DNA of 64,000 nt from FEN-1219 sp963744305 (GTDB taxonomy: Bacteria; Pseudomonadota; Gammaproteobacteria; Steroidobacterales; Rariloculaceae): positions 1 through 64,000 of the forward strand of contig CAVUTF010000024.1 in assembly GCA_963744305.1 (NCBI GenBank). The letters run 5' to 3'. A program made the position numbers and the translations under genes. The notes below the pieces were generated by a model. That model was not told the origin of the DNA and ran no database searches. It saw only the letters and a list, made by a program, of their open reading frames with translations. Below are positions 1 through 9,480 of this stretch, one piece after another (position 1 is the first letter of the stretch; every line of letters starts with the position of its first letter).

Positions 1-194
1 CAGAGACTAAGATAGTGCATTGGTGGAAGGCAGTTGAGCTGTGCTGTCAGCTCGAGCAGCCGTTGACGCGGGGGCAAATGGGGTAGCTGTCGGGGTAACT
101 GAGAGAGCGCCGCGGCAGAAACGCTGCACCGGCGCGGCTCAGAGGGTATCCTTCGGCGGTGCTCCTAGCCTCCATCCCTCGCATTCACACAGCC

Positions 195-887
195 CCCAGC
201 CGTGCTGCTCTCTATGCTGCGGCGATCGAATCGAGGGTATGCACGGGACGGCACACAGCGTCCGCTCGCTCTGCGGCCGTGTGTTTCGGTACGCCGTGGC
301 GAGCGGCAGGGTAGAGCGCGACCCCAGCGAGGATCTCAAGGGCGCATTGTCTGCCGTTAACGGCCGTCACTTCGCGGCGATCACGGACCAGAAGCGTGTT
401 GGCGATCTACTTCGAGCGATCCACGGCTATCAAGGGACAGCCGGCTGTCATGGCGGCTCAGAAACTCGCCCCGCTCGTATTCGTTCGGCCGTCCGAGCTG
501 CGCGGGGCGGAGCGGTCCGAGTTCGATTTGGAAGCGGGCGAATGGTTGATTTCTACCGGCGCGGGCCGGGCTTTTCCCGTCGTTGCGCTCGAAGGAGAGG
601 CCGATCTCTGAGAACACGTTGAACGCCTGCCTGCGGTCACTTGGCTACTCGAAGGATGGCAGACGGCACACGGGTTTCGGTCGATTGCGTCAACATTGCT
701 TCACGAGGCTCGGTTATCCGTCCGACGTTATCGAGCTGCAGTTGGCGCACCTTGAGAAGAACAAAACGAAGGCGGCCTATAACCGCGCGGAGCGACTCGC
801 CGAGCGGCGCGCAATGATGCACGCATGGGGCGGTTTCCTCGACGGACTGCGGATCGGGTGCCAAGGTCTGAACGATCCGCCCAGCTA
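195..887 (+). pseudogene. P4-type tyrosine recombinase (integrase), decayed
   Basis: Remnant of a P4-family integrase, the enzyme that inserts genomic islands into tRNA genes. The pieces lie in order but in different frames. A core-binding segment (VRSLCGRVFRYAVASGR, then RVGDLLRAIHGYQG) comes first, followed by LAPLVFVRPSELRGAE and EFDLEAGEW. A catalytic-domain tail follows: ENTLNACLRSLGYSKD, HGFRSIASTLLHE (carrying the HxxR-type box, seen only in a shifted frame near 668), and then VIELQLAHLEKNKTKAAYNR. At least four frame changes and a deletion between EFDLEAGEW and the SLRSKERP segment are visible, and the N-terminal arm is missing. The gene cannot be functional. The family assignment rests on recognised motif order; no search was run. 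Confidence 0.8.
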
Positions 888-1117
888 GTTCACTGCCAGC
901 CTAGCCCGACGGGGCGAACGCCGGGACACTCTCGCCCCGGCTGGTTTCGCGCGAAGGCGATGGGTTGCTTGCGGTCTACAAATAGACAGAAAACGACCGG
1001 AGGGGGTCGTCTTTTGGCTTACCGCCGGTGGCTTGAGCAAAAATGATTTAATGTACAGTCCCGCTTCGTAGCCCTGCTAACAATAAGGATTAGAAAGGCA
1101 TGGTCGGGGAGGCACTC

Positions 1118-1516
1118 ATGCATAACCACTATCAGGAGATGTCGGCCAAGTTACGCAGCGAGATCAGCGCGGCAGAGTCGAAGGGAATCGCGATCGAATT
1201 GCCGCCCTCCGCGGTTCTACAAATCGTGGATGCCATCGATGCGCTTGTGCAGGCGCATCGTGAAATCGAAGATCGACTCCGGCTCCATCGAGCTCGAGAA
1301 GAGCAGGCCTGTAAAGCTAACGATGCGGACTCTGCCCCCGTCGCTCGATATGTCTCTTGGGGACGTTATATCGGCGTGGCGGGTCAGAAAAAGGGCGGAG
1401 TAGCGTCAAAAAGGAAAGCGAGTTGCGGCTTCGTCCGCCCTCGCGCTCGTCATGCTGCCAGTCGTTGCCATCGGTTTCAGGCAAGGGCGCTGAGCTCGAT
1501 TAGCGTAAATTCCTGA
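1118..1516 (+). CDS. Hypothetical small protein with helical N-terminus
   Basis: I do not recognise this protein. The start at 1118 is preferred over the ATG at 1100 because GGGGAGG sits five bases upstream of it. Residues 1-60 are charged and helix-prone (SAKLRSEISAAESKG, then VDAIDALVQAHREIEDRLRLHRAREEQ), suggesting a short coiled coil. The last 60 residues are Arg/Lys/Ser-rich and look less like natural protein, so the true end may be earlier, with a frameshift. No signal peptide or membrane segment is seen. It stands alone, downstream of the dead integrase, in the gene-poor zone. Confidence 0.4.
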   Translation: MHNHYQEMSAKLRSEISAAESKGIAIELPPSAVLQIVDAIDALVQAHREIEDRLRLHRAREEQACKANDADSAPVARYVSWGRYIGVAGQKKGGVASKRKASCGFVRPRARHAASRCHRFQARALSSISVNS

Positions 1517-1896
1517 TGTGATTACGAATACGCTTTCGGTATGAATCGGTTTCGTTGACAGCATAAGGAGCATTCAACTTTTCAGGGACAGAGCGGCAAC
1601 GCGGGTGTTACCGACGCCAATCGAAAGCGCTGATCCAGCTTGCACGCGAGAAAGTCGCCGCCAACTAGTTCCATCGTGCTCGAAATCCAGTGGCAACTGC
1701 GCGTCACGAATCGAGCCTTCTGCGAACGAAGGAGAAGTACAGAGGGCCGATAGCGCCGCAGTGGAGGAGCAGAACGATAGATTTCACATTAGCCTCCGCT
1801 ACGAAGCGCCACCAGGCTAGGCACACCGGAGGCTCGAAGCACGTTTCTCCTCGGACGCCATCGCCGCCAGCCGCGAAAAGCGTTAGCGACGACGGC
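1517..1896. other. No supported gene
   Basis: The frame of the downstream glycosyltransferase is open back to 1690, but residues encoded before about 1897 are low-complexity Arg/Ser/Pro sequence that does not look like part of the enzyme. Nothing else recognisable is present. Confidence 0.4.
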
Positions 1897-2943
1897 TTGG
1901 TCCTTGTCACTTTGCGCATGGCTCAACATGCGGCGGTGTCAGGATATGGTCGTCTCGAGGATTACGTTGGCGGGGACCGAATCGCATTGCCCGAGCGTCT
2001 TACGCTTCCCCAGCGAGCGATCGCACGCGTGCTGCGGTTCATGACGAAGAGATCCGGCGCGCGCTGGTACCATCGACGCAATCTGATTAGCGAGTTGAGC
2101 GCGGCGAAGCTGTGGCTCGCTGGCCGGGGGCGAATATTCCATTTCTTGTACGGCGAGAATTCCTATCGCTACCTTGGAATGCTCAAGCGGCTCGGGACAC
2201 GAAATTCCATCGTTTGCACGTATCATGCGCCGCATGAACGTTTTGCCGAGGTCGTGAAGGACACGAGGCACCTCGAGCACCTCGATGCAGTCATCGTCGT
2301 GTCGAACCTCCAACGTGACATCTTTGCTCCGTTCGTCGGCGCTGATCGCGTGTTCTTCGTCCCGCACGGCATCGATGTCGATTACTTCAAGCCTGCAGGA
2401 GCTCGCACCGACATACGGCAAGGACTCGAATGTTTGTTCGTAGGGACGCACTTGCGCGACCTCGACACCTTAGCGGAGACGGCACGCTTGCTCGAATTGC
2501 GACCGGACGTGCGATTTGTCGTCGTCACTCAGCCGGACAACTTTGCCCGATTCGCGGGACTGCGCCGTGTCCAATGCCTGACGGGGATCGACGATGGGGC
2601 GTTGCTCGCTTTGTACCAACGCGCGGACTTGCTCGTGTTCCCCCTGCTCGATTGCACGGCCAACAATACCTTGCTCGAATCGATGGCCTGCGGCCTGCCT
2701 GCCGTGACGACGGATTTGGCGGGCGTAAGAGACTATGTATCCAAGGATTGCGCCATCTTGACTCCTAAGCGCGATCCGCGAGCTCTCGCGGAAGCGATCG
2801 TGGGCCTCACGGTCGATCGCCAGCGCTTGCTGGACATGGGTCGTTGCGCACGGGCCCGGGCAATGGATTTCTGCTGGGAAACCGTCGCTGGCCGTACGGT
2901 CGAAGTCTACGACTGGCTTCGAAACCATCCTCGACGAGCGTGA
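1897..2943 (+). CDS. Glycosyltransferase, GT-B fold, family 4-like
   Basis: Likely transfers a sugar from a nucleotide-sugar donor, for example in surface polysaccharide synthesis. A first Rossmann-type strand reads LVLVTLRMAQHAAVSGYGRL, the linker region contains VIVVSNLQRD and VFFVPHGIDVDYF, and the C-terminal donor-binding domain has LECLFVGTHLRDLDTL and the E-x7-E-like region ANNTLLESMACGLPAVTTD. These are hallmarks of family 4 enzymes. The start is uncertain: ATG 1918 would cut into the first strand, TTG 1897 keeps it, and the frame is open further upstream to 1690. No other polysaccharide genes flank it, so its acceptor is unknown. It may be the survivor of a larger cluster in this decayed zone. 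Confidence 0.75.
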   Translation: MVLVTLRMAQHAAVSGYGRLEDYVGGDRIALPERLTLPQRAIARVLRFMTKRSGARWYHRRNLISELSAAKLWLAGRGRIFHFLYGENSYRYLGMLKRLGTRNSIVCTYHAPHERFAEVVKDTRHLEHLDAVIVVSNLQRDIFAPFVGADRVFFVPHGIDVDYFKPAGARTDIRQGLECLFVGTHLRDLDTLAETARLLELRPDVRFVVVTQPDNFARFAGLRRVQCLTGIDDGALLALYQRADLLVFPLLDCTANNTLLESMACGLPAVTTDLAGVRDYVSKDCAILTPKRDPRALAEAIVGLTVDRQRLLDMGRCARARAMDFCWETVAGRTVEVYDWLRNHPRRA

Positions 2944-3208
2944 ACGAGAAGCTCAAGCATGAAGGACGGTATCATGTTGCGGCAGAACCGCACTCGAGAA
3001 GGACTCTTAACTCAGCTAATCACGAAGTTCCGCGCGCCGCTCGCGTTCAAGCGCGACCGCTGGCGTGTAAGCACGGTCAAGCGTCAAATACTTTGACTGC
3101 TGCGCTCCGCACGACTTCGATAGCACTGGAAGCCTTCGGTGTGCTGCAGCGGCTCAGCGCGGCGAGCTAACGACAGGTGCAGCGATAAGCGTGAATGCGG
3201 AGGGAAAC

Positions 3209-3970
3209 CTAGTCGGCGCGTCTGCGTCGTACTGTGAAAGCCATCCCGAGCAAGCCGAGGCCCAGGAGCGATAGCGTTGCCGGTTCGGGGACGCTCACGG
3301 TGTTGGGCCGGAAGCGAGTCACGGCGATATAGTCGTCATAGTCGTCGTCATTTTGCGCTCCCGAGTCGTCCCAGAACAGCATCCAAAGATCGCTAGGCCC
3401 GTCCGCGAGCGAGCCGTACGTCCTTGCGCTTGAGGTGAGACTGAACGACGTAAGCGGCCGGAACCCAATGCTCCGATAACCGTTCACGCCGTCGTAGTTG
3501 AACTGAGCGGTGAGCGAGTCCGCATCGCCGTTCTCGGCACATCGACCGTACCCGGCTACAGAGGCTCCGCCGCTCGTGCAAAAACCGAAGTCCAGGAATT
3601 CGCCCGCTTCGACACCGATGGAGCCGACCGATGAATATGGCGCGTTGAAGTTGTCTGCGAGCCCTGCCGTCGAATGTGCAACAGAACCGTTGAGCAGGAG
3701 CGAATTGACATAGCCTGCTTCATTACCAACGTAGAAGAAGTCGACGAATCCGCTCTGCGTCGCGGCCAGCTGACCGAAGTACAAACTGGTCGGATCGCCG
3801 GGGAGGTCGTTGCCGGCCGTGCCAGTAGTCGCGGTGCCCGGCCACGGCCCGAAAGTGCTGGTCACATCCGTATTAAGTATGAGTGTGGCCTGAGCCTGGA
3901 AACTGAAGACCGCCGCCGCAATCGCTGCGACCTCGCGGATTCCTAATTTCACAGTACGCACGAAGCACAT
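3209..3970 (-). CDS. PEP-CTERM sorting domain protein, secreted
   Basis: Predicted exported protein of 253 residues. It has an N-terminal signal sequence (IAAAVFSFQAQA) and a canonical PEP-CTERM tail: VPEPATLSLLGLGLLGMAF followed by a VRRRR cluster. Such tails are recognised and cleaved by an exosortase in the inner membrane, and the proteins usually reach the outer surface in EPS-producing bacteria. The central part is Gly/Ser/Asp-rich, beta-type and without catalytic motifs I recognise; paired cysteines (FCTSG, YGRCAE) may form a disulfide. No exosortase is in the window. A glycosyltransferase lies just downstream on the other strand, compatible with an exopolysaccharide link, but that is inference. 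Confidence 0.85.
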   Translation of the reverse strand: MCFVRTVKLGIREVAAIAAAVFSFQAQATLILNTDVTSTFGPWPGTATTGTAGNDLPGDPTSLYFGQLAATQSGFVDFFYVGNEAGYVNSLLLNGSVAHSTAGLADNFNAPYSSVGSIGVEAGEFLDFGFCTSGGASVAGYGRCAENGDADSLTAQFNYDGVNGYRSIGFRPLTSFSLTSSARTYGSLADGPSDLWMLFWDDSGAQNDDDYDDYIAVTRFRPNTVSVPEPATLSLLGLGLLGMAFTVRRRRAD

Positions 3971-4490
3971 CCTTGTGAGTAGTTCCTAAAGCTGCAAATG
4001 CACGAGCCGTGCCACGAGATGCGAATCAAGTGGTTGGCAAAGATTCAAAGCCGCGAAAGGCGTTCCGTGTAAGTAACGCCGACGCGCAGTGCGCACGTGA
4101 TGTTAAGTCGCCCGATTTATGCCCGCTCCGACCAGAAACAACCGTTCGCGTCGGCGCACGGCGAGCGCGATGCTTGGCGCATGTGGACGGTTCAGGAATG
4201 TATGCGGGCACCGCTGACCCGCTTTGTTCGAAATCATTTGCTTTGAGCGACGTGGATCCGCGTTGACAGCCCCAACAATACTGCGTGCCGAATCTCTACA
4301 GAGACGCTCTCGAGCTTTTGCAAGGCGGGGCCGGGCTAAGCGATCCTGCGAGAATGCTTAGAGTCAGCAGATCGGAGTGCCACAATGGCGCGTTGTCGGC
4401 TCCGGCGCCGGCTGCGTAGAAAAACTCGCGCGGCTGAGCAACCGCGCACGCCGGCGTGACGAGTAGACGATAGCCAGGTCAGACCCCCAC
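3971..4490. other. No supported gene
   Basis: Short open frames occur on both strands but none shows a recognisable motif, a natural composition or a convincing ribosome-binding site. It may hold sequence too decayed to recognise. Confidence 0.4.
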
Positions 4491-4823
4491 TCATGCGCCC
4501 GCGGCATCGCGTGCGAACAAAGCGGTCGACAAAGATTGCGCGCGCACATCCGACTGATCGTAAGCATGCGGGTCTCCGCCGCTGTGCACGAGCCGCGCTT
4601 TGGGGAAATCGCTCGGCGAGCATCATGAACTTAGTCAGGCGATCCGCGTGGCTATTGAGTTGCGGTTGGCCGTAAAGCGCGCTGAGCGCAGCTCGCTCTG
4701 CGCCAGCAAGAACGATGACGCCATCCACGCGATCGAGCTCTGCGGGAAAGCCGAAGCGCTGTTCAAGTGCCTCATCAAGAGCCACGCTGTCGGCACGACG
4801 CCAAACACCAACAACATCACGAC
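4491..4823 (-). pseudogene. YdcF/SanA family (DUF218) fragment, frameshifted
   Basis: Three minus-strand frames join into one YdcF-like stretch: a membrane helix (VVMLLVFGVVPTAWLLM), then FGFPAELDRVDGVIVLAG with LSALYGQPQLNSHADRLTKF, then FPKARLVHSGGDPHAY with SDVRAQSL ending in a stop at 4491. DGVIVLAG and the RLVxSGG strand are typical of this envelope-associated family. Two frame changes are needed (near 4740 and 4605). The C-terminal third and the earlier N-terminal helices are missing, so this looks like a genuine relic rather than only a read error. The function of the family is poorly defined. Confidence 0.6.
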
Positions 4824-5044
4824 ACTCGCGGTCGGACAATACGAGGAGATTCGAACCGGCCACAACGCGATACCGAATAGTGCGGTCGGATATGAAAAGC
4901 AACGCTAACGAGACGACGTTTCACAAATCAATACGGGCACAGGCCACGCCGACGACGAAGAACGCGTGGGACGAACGCGAGCGAATGAGCTGATCTGATC
5001 CGCGATCCATCCCCTGACAACAATAAGGAAGAACGGAGGAGAGC

Positions 5045-5201
5045 ATGGGTTAGCGAACCACCGCGCTCTACGCGACGGCCCTACGAGCCTTCGCGTGTTT
5101 GGCTCGCTCTGGCGTTCCTGGTTATCTTCTTCGGCATTCTCGCGAGCAGGGGCGTCCGGCGGGCTCCAAACTGTCTGGAGCTCATTGCCGCACAGCAATG
5201 A
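5045..5201 (+). CDS. Small single-pass membrane protein, frameshifted at codon 1-2
   Basis: A strong ribosome-binding site (GGAGGAGAGC) precedes an ATG at 5045, but as written the frame stops after two codons. Removing one G from the GGG run at 5047-5049 opens a 50-residue protein: MVSEPPRSTRRPYEPSRV, a membrane helix (WLALAFLVIFFGILAS), RGVRRAPNCLELIAAQQ and a stop at 5199-5201. The Arg-rich segment before the helix suggests an N-in topology. The family is not recognised. The good SD and natural composition suggest a real gene with a single-base error or a recent mutation. Confidence 0.4.
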
Positions 5202-5639
5202 AGACGATGCTCATCACATTCGCGCCGGTCATCGCAGCCTTATCGTGGTCGAATAGGCGCTGGCACGCACAATGCGCGAGCGCAGGCGTCGAGCGGTGCG
5301 CTCAAGGACAAAGGCTAGGAGTTCGGCTAAGTTCGAGTCGGGTAACACGAAGGATAACGAAGGCATCGTCGCCAACAGCTCATAGTCCCACGGACGACGC
5401 GCTCGTGGCGACGCGACGTCATCGTAAGAGTTGCAGTGCAGGCCAGTTGCCCGTCCACCCGCCGGAGTTAGAACGCGCCCGCCGACTCCGGCCTCACGGC
5501 TTGTGCCCATTCCGTAGGTCCACCGCACTCGACCCGAGGCGCTTCCCCGCGCGTGACGTGGCACAAAATGTGCCGTTCTCGGCCGGTCACGCTGTCGCGT
5601 ACAGGAAATAAGAGGGATAAGAATTGGGAGGGTCTAAAT
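5202..5639. other. No supported gene
   Basis: Open frames exist on both strands (a minus-strand frame covers 5229-5564), but composition is Arg/Ser-rich shadow-like and no motif or ribosome-binding site supports any of them. Confidence 0.4.
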
Positions 5640-5916
5640 GTGAGCCCCAGCAACGTTCAGAGAAAAAGGTACGGTACCCAGTATGAGGATCAATACCACA
5701 TCCTGACTGAGGATCTACGCCATCTCTCCGACGAGGACATCCACCGGACGCTGAGCGAGGCGCTGAGCGAGGACGCTGAGGAGGGTGTCAATGTCTTCTC
5801 GCTCAGCGAAGAAGACGCGCGGCCGGTCACTGGTTTGATTAATGGATTCCTGTTAGGAATTGCGTTTTTTCCTCTCCGTGCTCGTCATCATGTCGGTTAT
5901 CCGGATGGTGGCTTGA
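5640..5916 (+). CDS. Small C-terminally anchored membrane protein, frameshift in T6 run
   Basis: A GTG start at 5640 follows GGGAGG at good spacing. The acidic N-terminal part contains YGTQYEDQYHILTEDL and LSDEDIHRTLSEALSED, then LINGFLLGIAFF. At the six-T run 5865-5870 the frame must change; with five T's the helix continues as FFLSVLVIMSVIRMVA and stops at 5914-5916, giving about 91 residues with one C-terminal membrane helix. As written, the frame runs on into Arg/Ser-rich sequence, which is not credible. I do not recognise the family. The error could be sequencing, mutation or transcriptional slippage at the homopolymer. Confidence 0.5.
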
Positions 5917-6283
5917 CGGCGGCCACGACGTCGACCTCTCAAAACAAACGTCCCGAATCAAAGCGCCGTCTGCACGAGACGTACTTGAGCCGCCAAGATC
6001 CGGAAGCAAGACCGCACTTCTCAGCGGTGAGCGTCCGTTCGCGTGCTTCCAAAATAGGCGGAAGTAGACAGCAAAGTGCTGTTCGTTGCTTCGGTGCAAG
6101 CCTTGGCAGCGAGCCCGCCATGCTATGTAATGCCGTGCGCCGTTCGGTGCGGTAAGACCGCGCGAACGCGGGTAACTCTGGGGGTAAGTCGGTCGCTCGG
6201 CGCGTCGAAAGCGAGCAACGGCAAGGGCTCTAGAGCCAAGCGTGGAGTCGCTCCTCGCCTCCAGCTTCCCAACAACCCGTCTA
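5917..6283. other. No supported gene; tRNA upstream region
   Basis: No gene is recognised. The region should contain the promoter of the tRNA-Leu gene. I could not identify a convincing -35/-10 pair by eye. Confidence 0.35.
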
Positions 6284-6371
6284 GCCCGGGTGGCGGAAGG
6301 GTAGACGCAGCGGACTTAAAATCCGCTGGCCACAAACGGCCGTGCCGGTTCAAATCCGGCCCCGGGCACCA
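6284..6371 (+). tRNA. tRNA-Leu, anticodon TAA
   Basis: Acceptor stem GCCCGGG (6284-6290) pairs with CCCGGGC (6361-6367), followed by discriminator A and encoded CCA (6369-6371). Anticodon stem GCGGA/TCCGC closes loop CTTAAAA, with anticodon TAA at 6317-6319. A long variable arm (TGGCCACAAACGGCCGT) marks a class II leucine tRNA. T-arm GCCGG-TTCAAAT-CCGGC is perfect. tRNA-Leu genes are common attachment sites for P4-type integrases, and a dead integrase of that type lies 5.4 kb upstream; I did not find by eye a second copy of the tRNA 3' end. Confidence 0.97.
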
Positions 6372-6393
6372 ATTGTCAGAGGTCGCGGCGGAG

Positions 6394-6615
6394 TCAGCCG
6401 GCAGGACTGAGGGTCTTCGACGGTTCGTCGGCGGCGGTTTTGTCGTTTAGGCGCGGCAGCAAGACCCGAGTTCGCCAGACCTCGTACGGATCCCAGCCGC
6501 CGGTTTCAGGCGCTTTCTTGGAGGCTTCCGCGGCCGGTGACGGCCTATCGATGAGCGTCACTGGAGACGTCAATAATGGCAAGCTGGCCAGCCGGGCTGC
6601 CTTGGTAGTGCTCAT
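6394..6615 (-). CDS. Small hypothetical protein with a GWDPYEVWRTRV motif
   Basis: A 73-residue basic protein. Its centre reads APETGGWDPYEVWRTRVLLPR, a motif I associate with short conserved uncharacterised proteobacterial proteins; this is memory of a pattern, not a search result. There is no signal peptide or membrane segment. The first 25 residues are Ala/Ser/Pro-rich. No strong ribosome-binding site precedes the ATG at 6615. It lies immediately 3' of the tRNA-Leu gene on the opposite strand. Function unknown. Confidence 0.45.
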   Translation of the reverse strand: MSTTKAARLASLPLLTSPVTLIDRPSPAAEASKKAPETGGWDPYEVWRTRVLLPRLNDKTAADEPSKTLSPAG

Positions 6616-6858
6616 TCTCAGGGGACGGGTCAGGTTATTCGCTTTTCTTCAGGAGACGCGCAGTATCCGCGCACCGGATGACAGGACCGTGACCGGGCGC
6701 ACAGTTTACGCCTCTTGCGCCAGAAGTCACGCCCATCCATGGGAATTTTCCGGCGTATCTCTCGAGAGGTAGCGTAACAGTTCTGTAATAAGAGCGTAAA
6801 ACAACTGCAAAGCGCCCGTGTTGGACTTCCCAGGGAACCAGGGCACCTTGGGAAGGGC

Positions 6859-7606
6859 ATGGGAAGCGCGGTTCTCTTAGTCCACGGTGAGGAGGGGCTC
6901 CGGGCGTCGGCTCGGGAGGCCCTGGAGTTCGCCGGGCCATGTCGTTCAGGAGGCGGACGAATTCACAGCGGCTTGGCGGCTCTGTGAGTCCCGTCATCCG
7001 GACCTGATTTTCATGCCGTGGACGGCGCTGAAGCCGATTCGCGATTCTCTTGCCCGGCTCCGCGATCAGGAGGCCACGCGGCAGAGTCGGGTCATCGTCT
7101 GGGCATCCCAAGCCGACATCCACGAAGCGGTCAATTGTTTGGAGTTCGGGGCGGACGACTGCCTAAGCGTTCCGTTCAATGAAGCCGAGCTGATTGCGCG
7201 CGCAAATGCCTGCTTGCGCCGCCCCCCGGCCACCGCTCGCCCCGACCAACTGACGGCCGGCCCGCTGATTTTGGACAAGGGCGTCCACTGCCTACTCGTA
7301 GATAACCAACTCGTCGATTTGGCTCCGACTGAGTTCAGGCTGATGGCGTTCTTTTTGGAGAATCAGGGGCGCGTGTTCAGTCGCGACGAGCTACTGCGGC
7401 GTGCATGGTCGAAGCACATCAAAGCCGGCCACCGAACCGTGGATGTCCATGTGCGCCGGTTGCGCCAGGTGCTCGAACCGTTCGGTTGCGAGCACATGAT
7501 CCAGACGGTTCGCGGGTTTGGTTACCGCTTCGGCGGCATTACACGCGATCCGCGACCGCGCACAAATACTTCGGGCGAGCGGGGCCGAGCGTCCGTAACA
7601 AAATGA
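6859..7606 (+). CDS. OmpR/PhoB-type response regulator, atypical receiver, frameshifted
   Basis: DNA-binding transcription regulator. The start at 6859 gives MGSAVLLVHGEEGLRASA, the first receiver strand and helix. One extra C near 6937 shifts the frame, after which HVVQEADEFTAAWRL continues. The receiver ends with CLEFGADDCLSVPFNEAEL and is followed by a winged-helix domain (LAPTEFRLMAFFLENQGRVF, TVDVHVRRLRQVLE, IQTVRGFGYRFGG). At the usual phosphoacceptor position the sequence is DLIFMPW, with no Asp, and the conserved Lys (KPF) is Val (VPF). It therefore probably does not work by phosphorylation. No histidine kinase is adjacent. It lies upstream of a lipoprotein and TonB receptor pair that it may regulate. 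Confidence 0.8.
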
Positions 7607-7763
7607 CAACCTAACTTTCACATTCTTTCAACATATCGCCCGTAACGTTTCGATAATCGTCGCCCGAAGCGCCCGCCGAAAACTCAATCCATATCCGGTA
7701 TTTGGAAACAAGAGCCGGAGGCGTCGACCCAAGACTTGAACGCGAACTGATCGTGGAGATACT

Positions 7764-9391
7764 ATGAGGATCAAGCAACTACTGGCTCTAGCCTCGATCG
7801 CGGCGATCGTCACCGCCTGCGAGTCCGGCGACATCAACCTGGCGCCGACCAATATCGATAATTCGACGAGCACCGGCGGTGGCGGTGGCGGGGGCGGTGG
7901 CGGCGAACCCTTGTGCTTCCTATGCCGTCGGCGGCACGACGCGGCAGGGCACTTTCGACGGCACGAACTGCACGTACGACGCGAATTTCGTTTCCGAGGC
8001 GACGCCTCTAACGGTCGATTTGCGAATCCCGTTTATCTCCGGCGTTCATATCTTTCAAGACAGCTTGATCGTCGGCCAAAACGTCACCTCCGGTGTCGCG
8101 CCTGCCGCTGGCACGGGGCCTACGCTGGTCATCGATGCCGGTAACACGATCGCCTTCAGCGCCTCGAACCGCTACCTGCTGATCAATCGCGGCTCGCGAA
8201 TCACGGCTGAAGGCACTTCGACTCGCGCCGATCACGTTCACCGGCTTTACAGACGCCGTGAGCGACACAGCCGGACCCTACGACGTGCAGCTCTGGGGCG
8301 GCATCGTGATCAACGGCAACGGCATCACGAATAACTGCACGGACGCTCAGCGCGCCAGCGACGCCTGTCACGTGCAGACCGAGGGCAGGCCTTCTCAGTA
8401 CGGTGGTAACGACAACGCCGAGAGTTCCGGCAGCTTGAAATTTGTAGTCGTGAAGCACACGGGCTTCGAGCTGGCGCCGGGCGACGAGCTCAATGGAGTC
8501 ACGTTCAATGCTGTGGGTTCCGGGACGATTGTCGAGAACCTCGAGGTCTACAGCACCTATGACGACGGCGTCGAGTTCTTCGGCGGCGCCGTCAATATCA
8601 CGAACCTCGTCGCGCTGTTTGTCCGCGACGACTCAATCGACTTCTCGGACGGCTACAGCGGAACGGTCAAGAACGCGCTCGTGATTCACGCGCCGCAAAA
8701 CAGCAACAACTGCATCGAAGGCGACAACATAGCCGTCGGACGAATTTCGGGCGGGGCCGCAAGCACTGCGCCAATCACGAAGCCGACGATCAGCCACATG
8801 ACCTGCATCATGTCGAACTTCGATCCCGGCACACACGGTCAGTCACGAGGCGCGATCATTCGGTTCGGCGCGCGTGCGATCATCACGGACAGCATTATCG
8901 AGACGGGGCGCGGCACACAGGAGGGCAACAACGCACCCCCTACCAACGTCTGCTGGGAACTCGACAACGCATCGACTCCCGACACGATCAATGCCGCGGC
9001 CGCTGGCGAAACGACGATCAATCGCACCGTCATCAACTGCCAGACGCCAACTGCCACAGATCCGATCAACGCTGACACTCAAACACAGTGGATCACCAAC
9101 ACAGGCGCTGGGGCCTACCCGTTCAACACGGCTAACGCAGTCATCACGGCGACCTTCATGGAGGATCCCCTCGTCAGGGTGCTGACGCCGGGAACCTTTT
9201 ACTCGTTCGACGCGGATACGACCGCCGGTCAGGTGACGATCAACGGCGCGGCCGGCGCTGCGATCGTTCTCACGCCCGTGCCGGACAACTACATCGGCGC
9301 AGTGCAGAATGCGGCGACCGACTGGACCCTTAATTGGACATACGGAATCGGCGTGGGCAATCGCGGAATAACCCCTTGGTGGGAGCAGTAG
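7764..9391 (+). CDS. Secreted lipoprotein, beta-helix-like, partner of TonB receptor (two frameshifts)
   Basis: About 540 residues once two frame changes are repaired: one in the glycine-rich stretch 7875-7905 and one near 8225. It starts MRIKQLLALASIAAIVTAC, a lipobox signal, followed by a Gly-rich linker that would carry the domain away from the membrane. The body is rich in Asn, Ile and Val with repeated strand patterns (GTIVENLEVYSTYDDGVEFFGG, VNITNLVALFVRDDSIDF), suggesting a right-handed beta-helix; the end is GNRGITPWWEQ. The TonB-dependent receptor starts 90 bases downstream, so the two are probably co-transcribed and the lipoprotein may be a surface-exposed or periplasmic partner in uptake. 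Substrate unknown. Confidence 0.75.
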
Positions 9392-9480
9392 CCCCTATCG
9401 ACGCAGGAACACGGGCATCCGCGCTGGAGACAGCGTGGGCGCCCGCACCTTGTCGTGCTCACGAGTGAAGAGATCGAAAA

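Noticed and set aside
2844..3170. Plus-strand frame after the glycosyltransferase
   Set aside because: It overlaps the end of the glycosyltransferase, has Arg/Ser/Ala-rich composition and no recognisable motif.
4845..4865. T-arm-like sequence (GGTTCGAATC on the minus strand)
   Set aside because: The flanking bases do not form a five-pair stem, there is no acceptor or anticodon arm, and it lies next to the YdcF relic.
5749..5780. Short direct repeat (gctgagcgag copies)
   Set aside because: It is simply the codon pattern for LSEALSEDAEE inside the small membrane protein gene.
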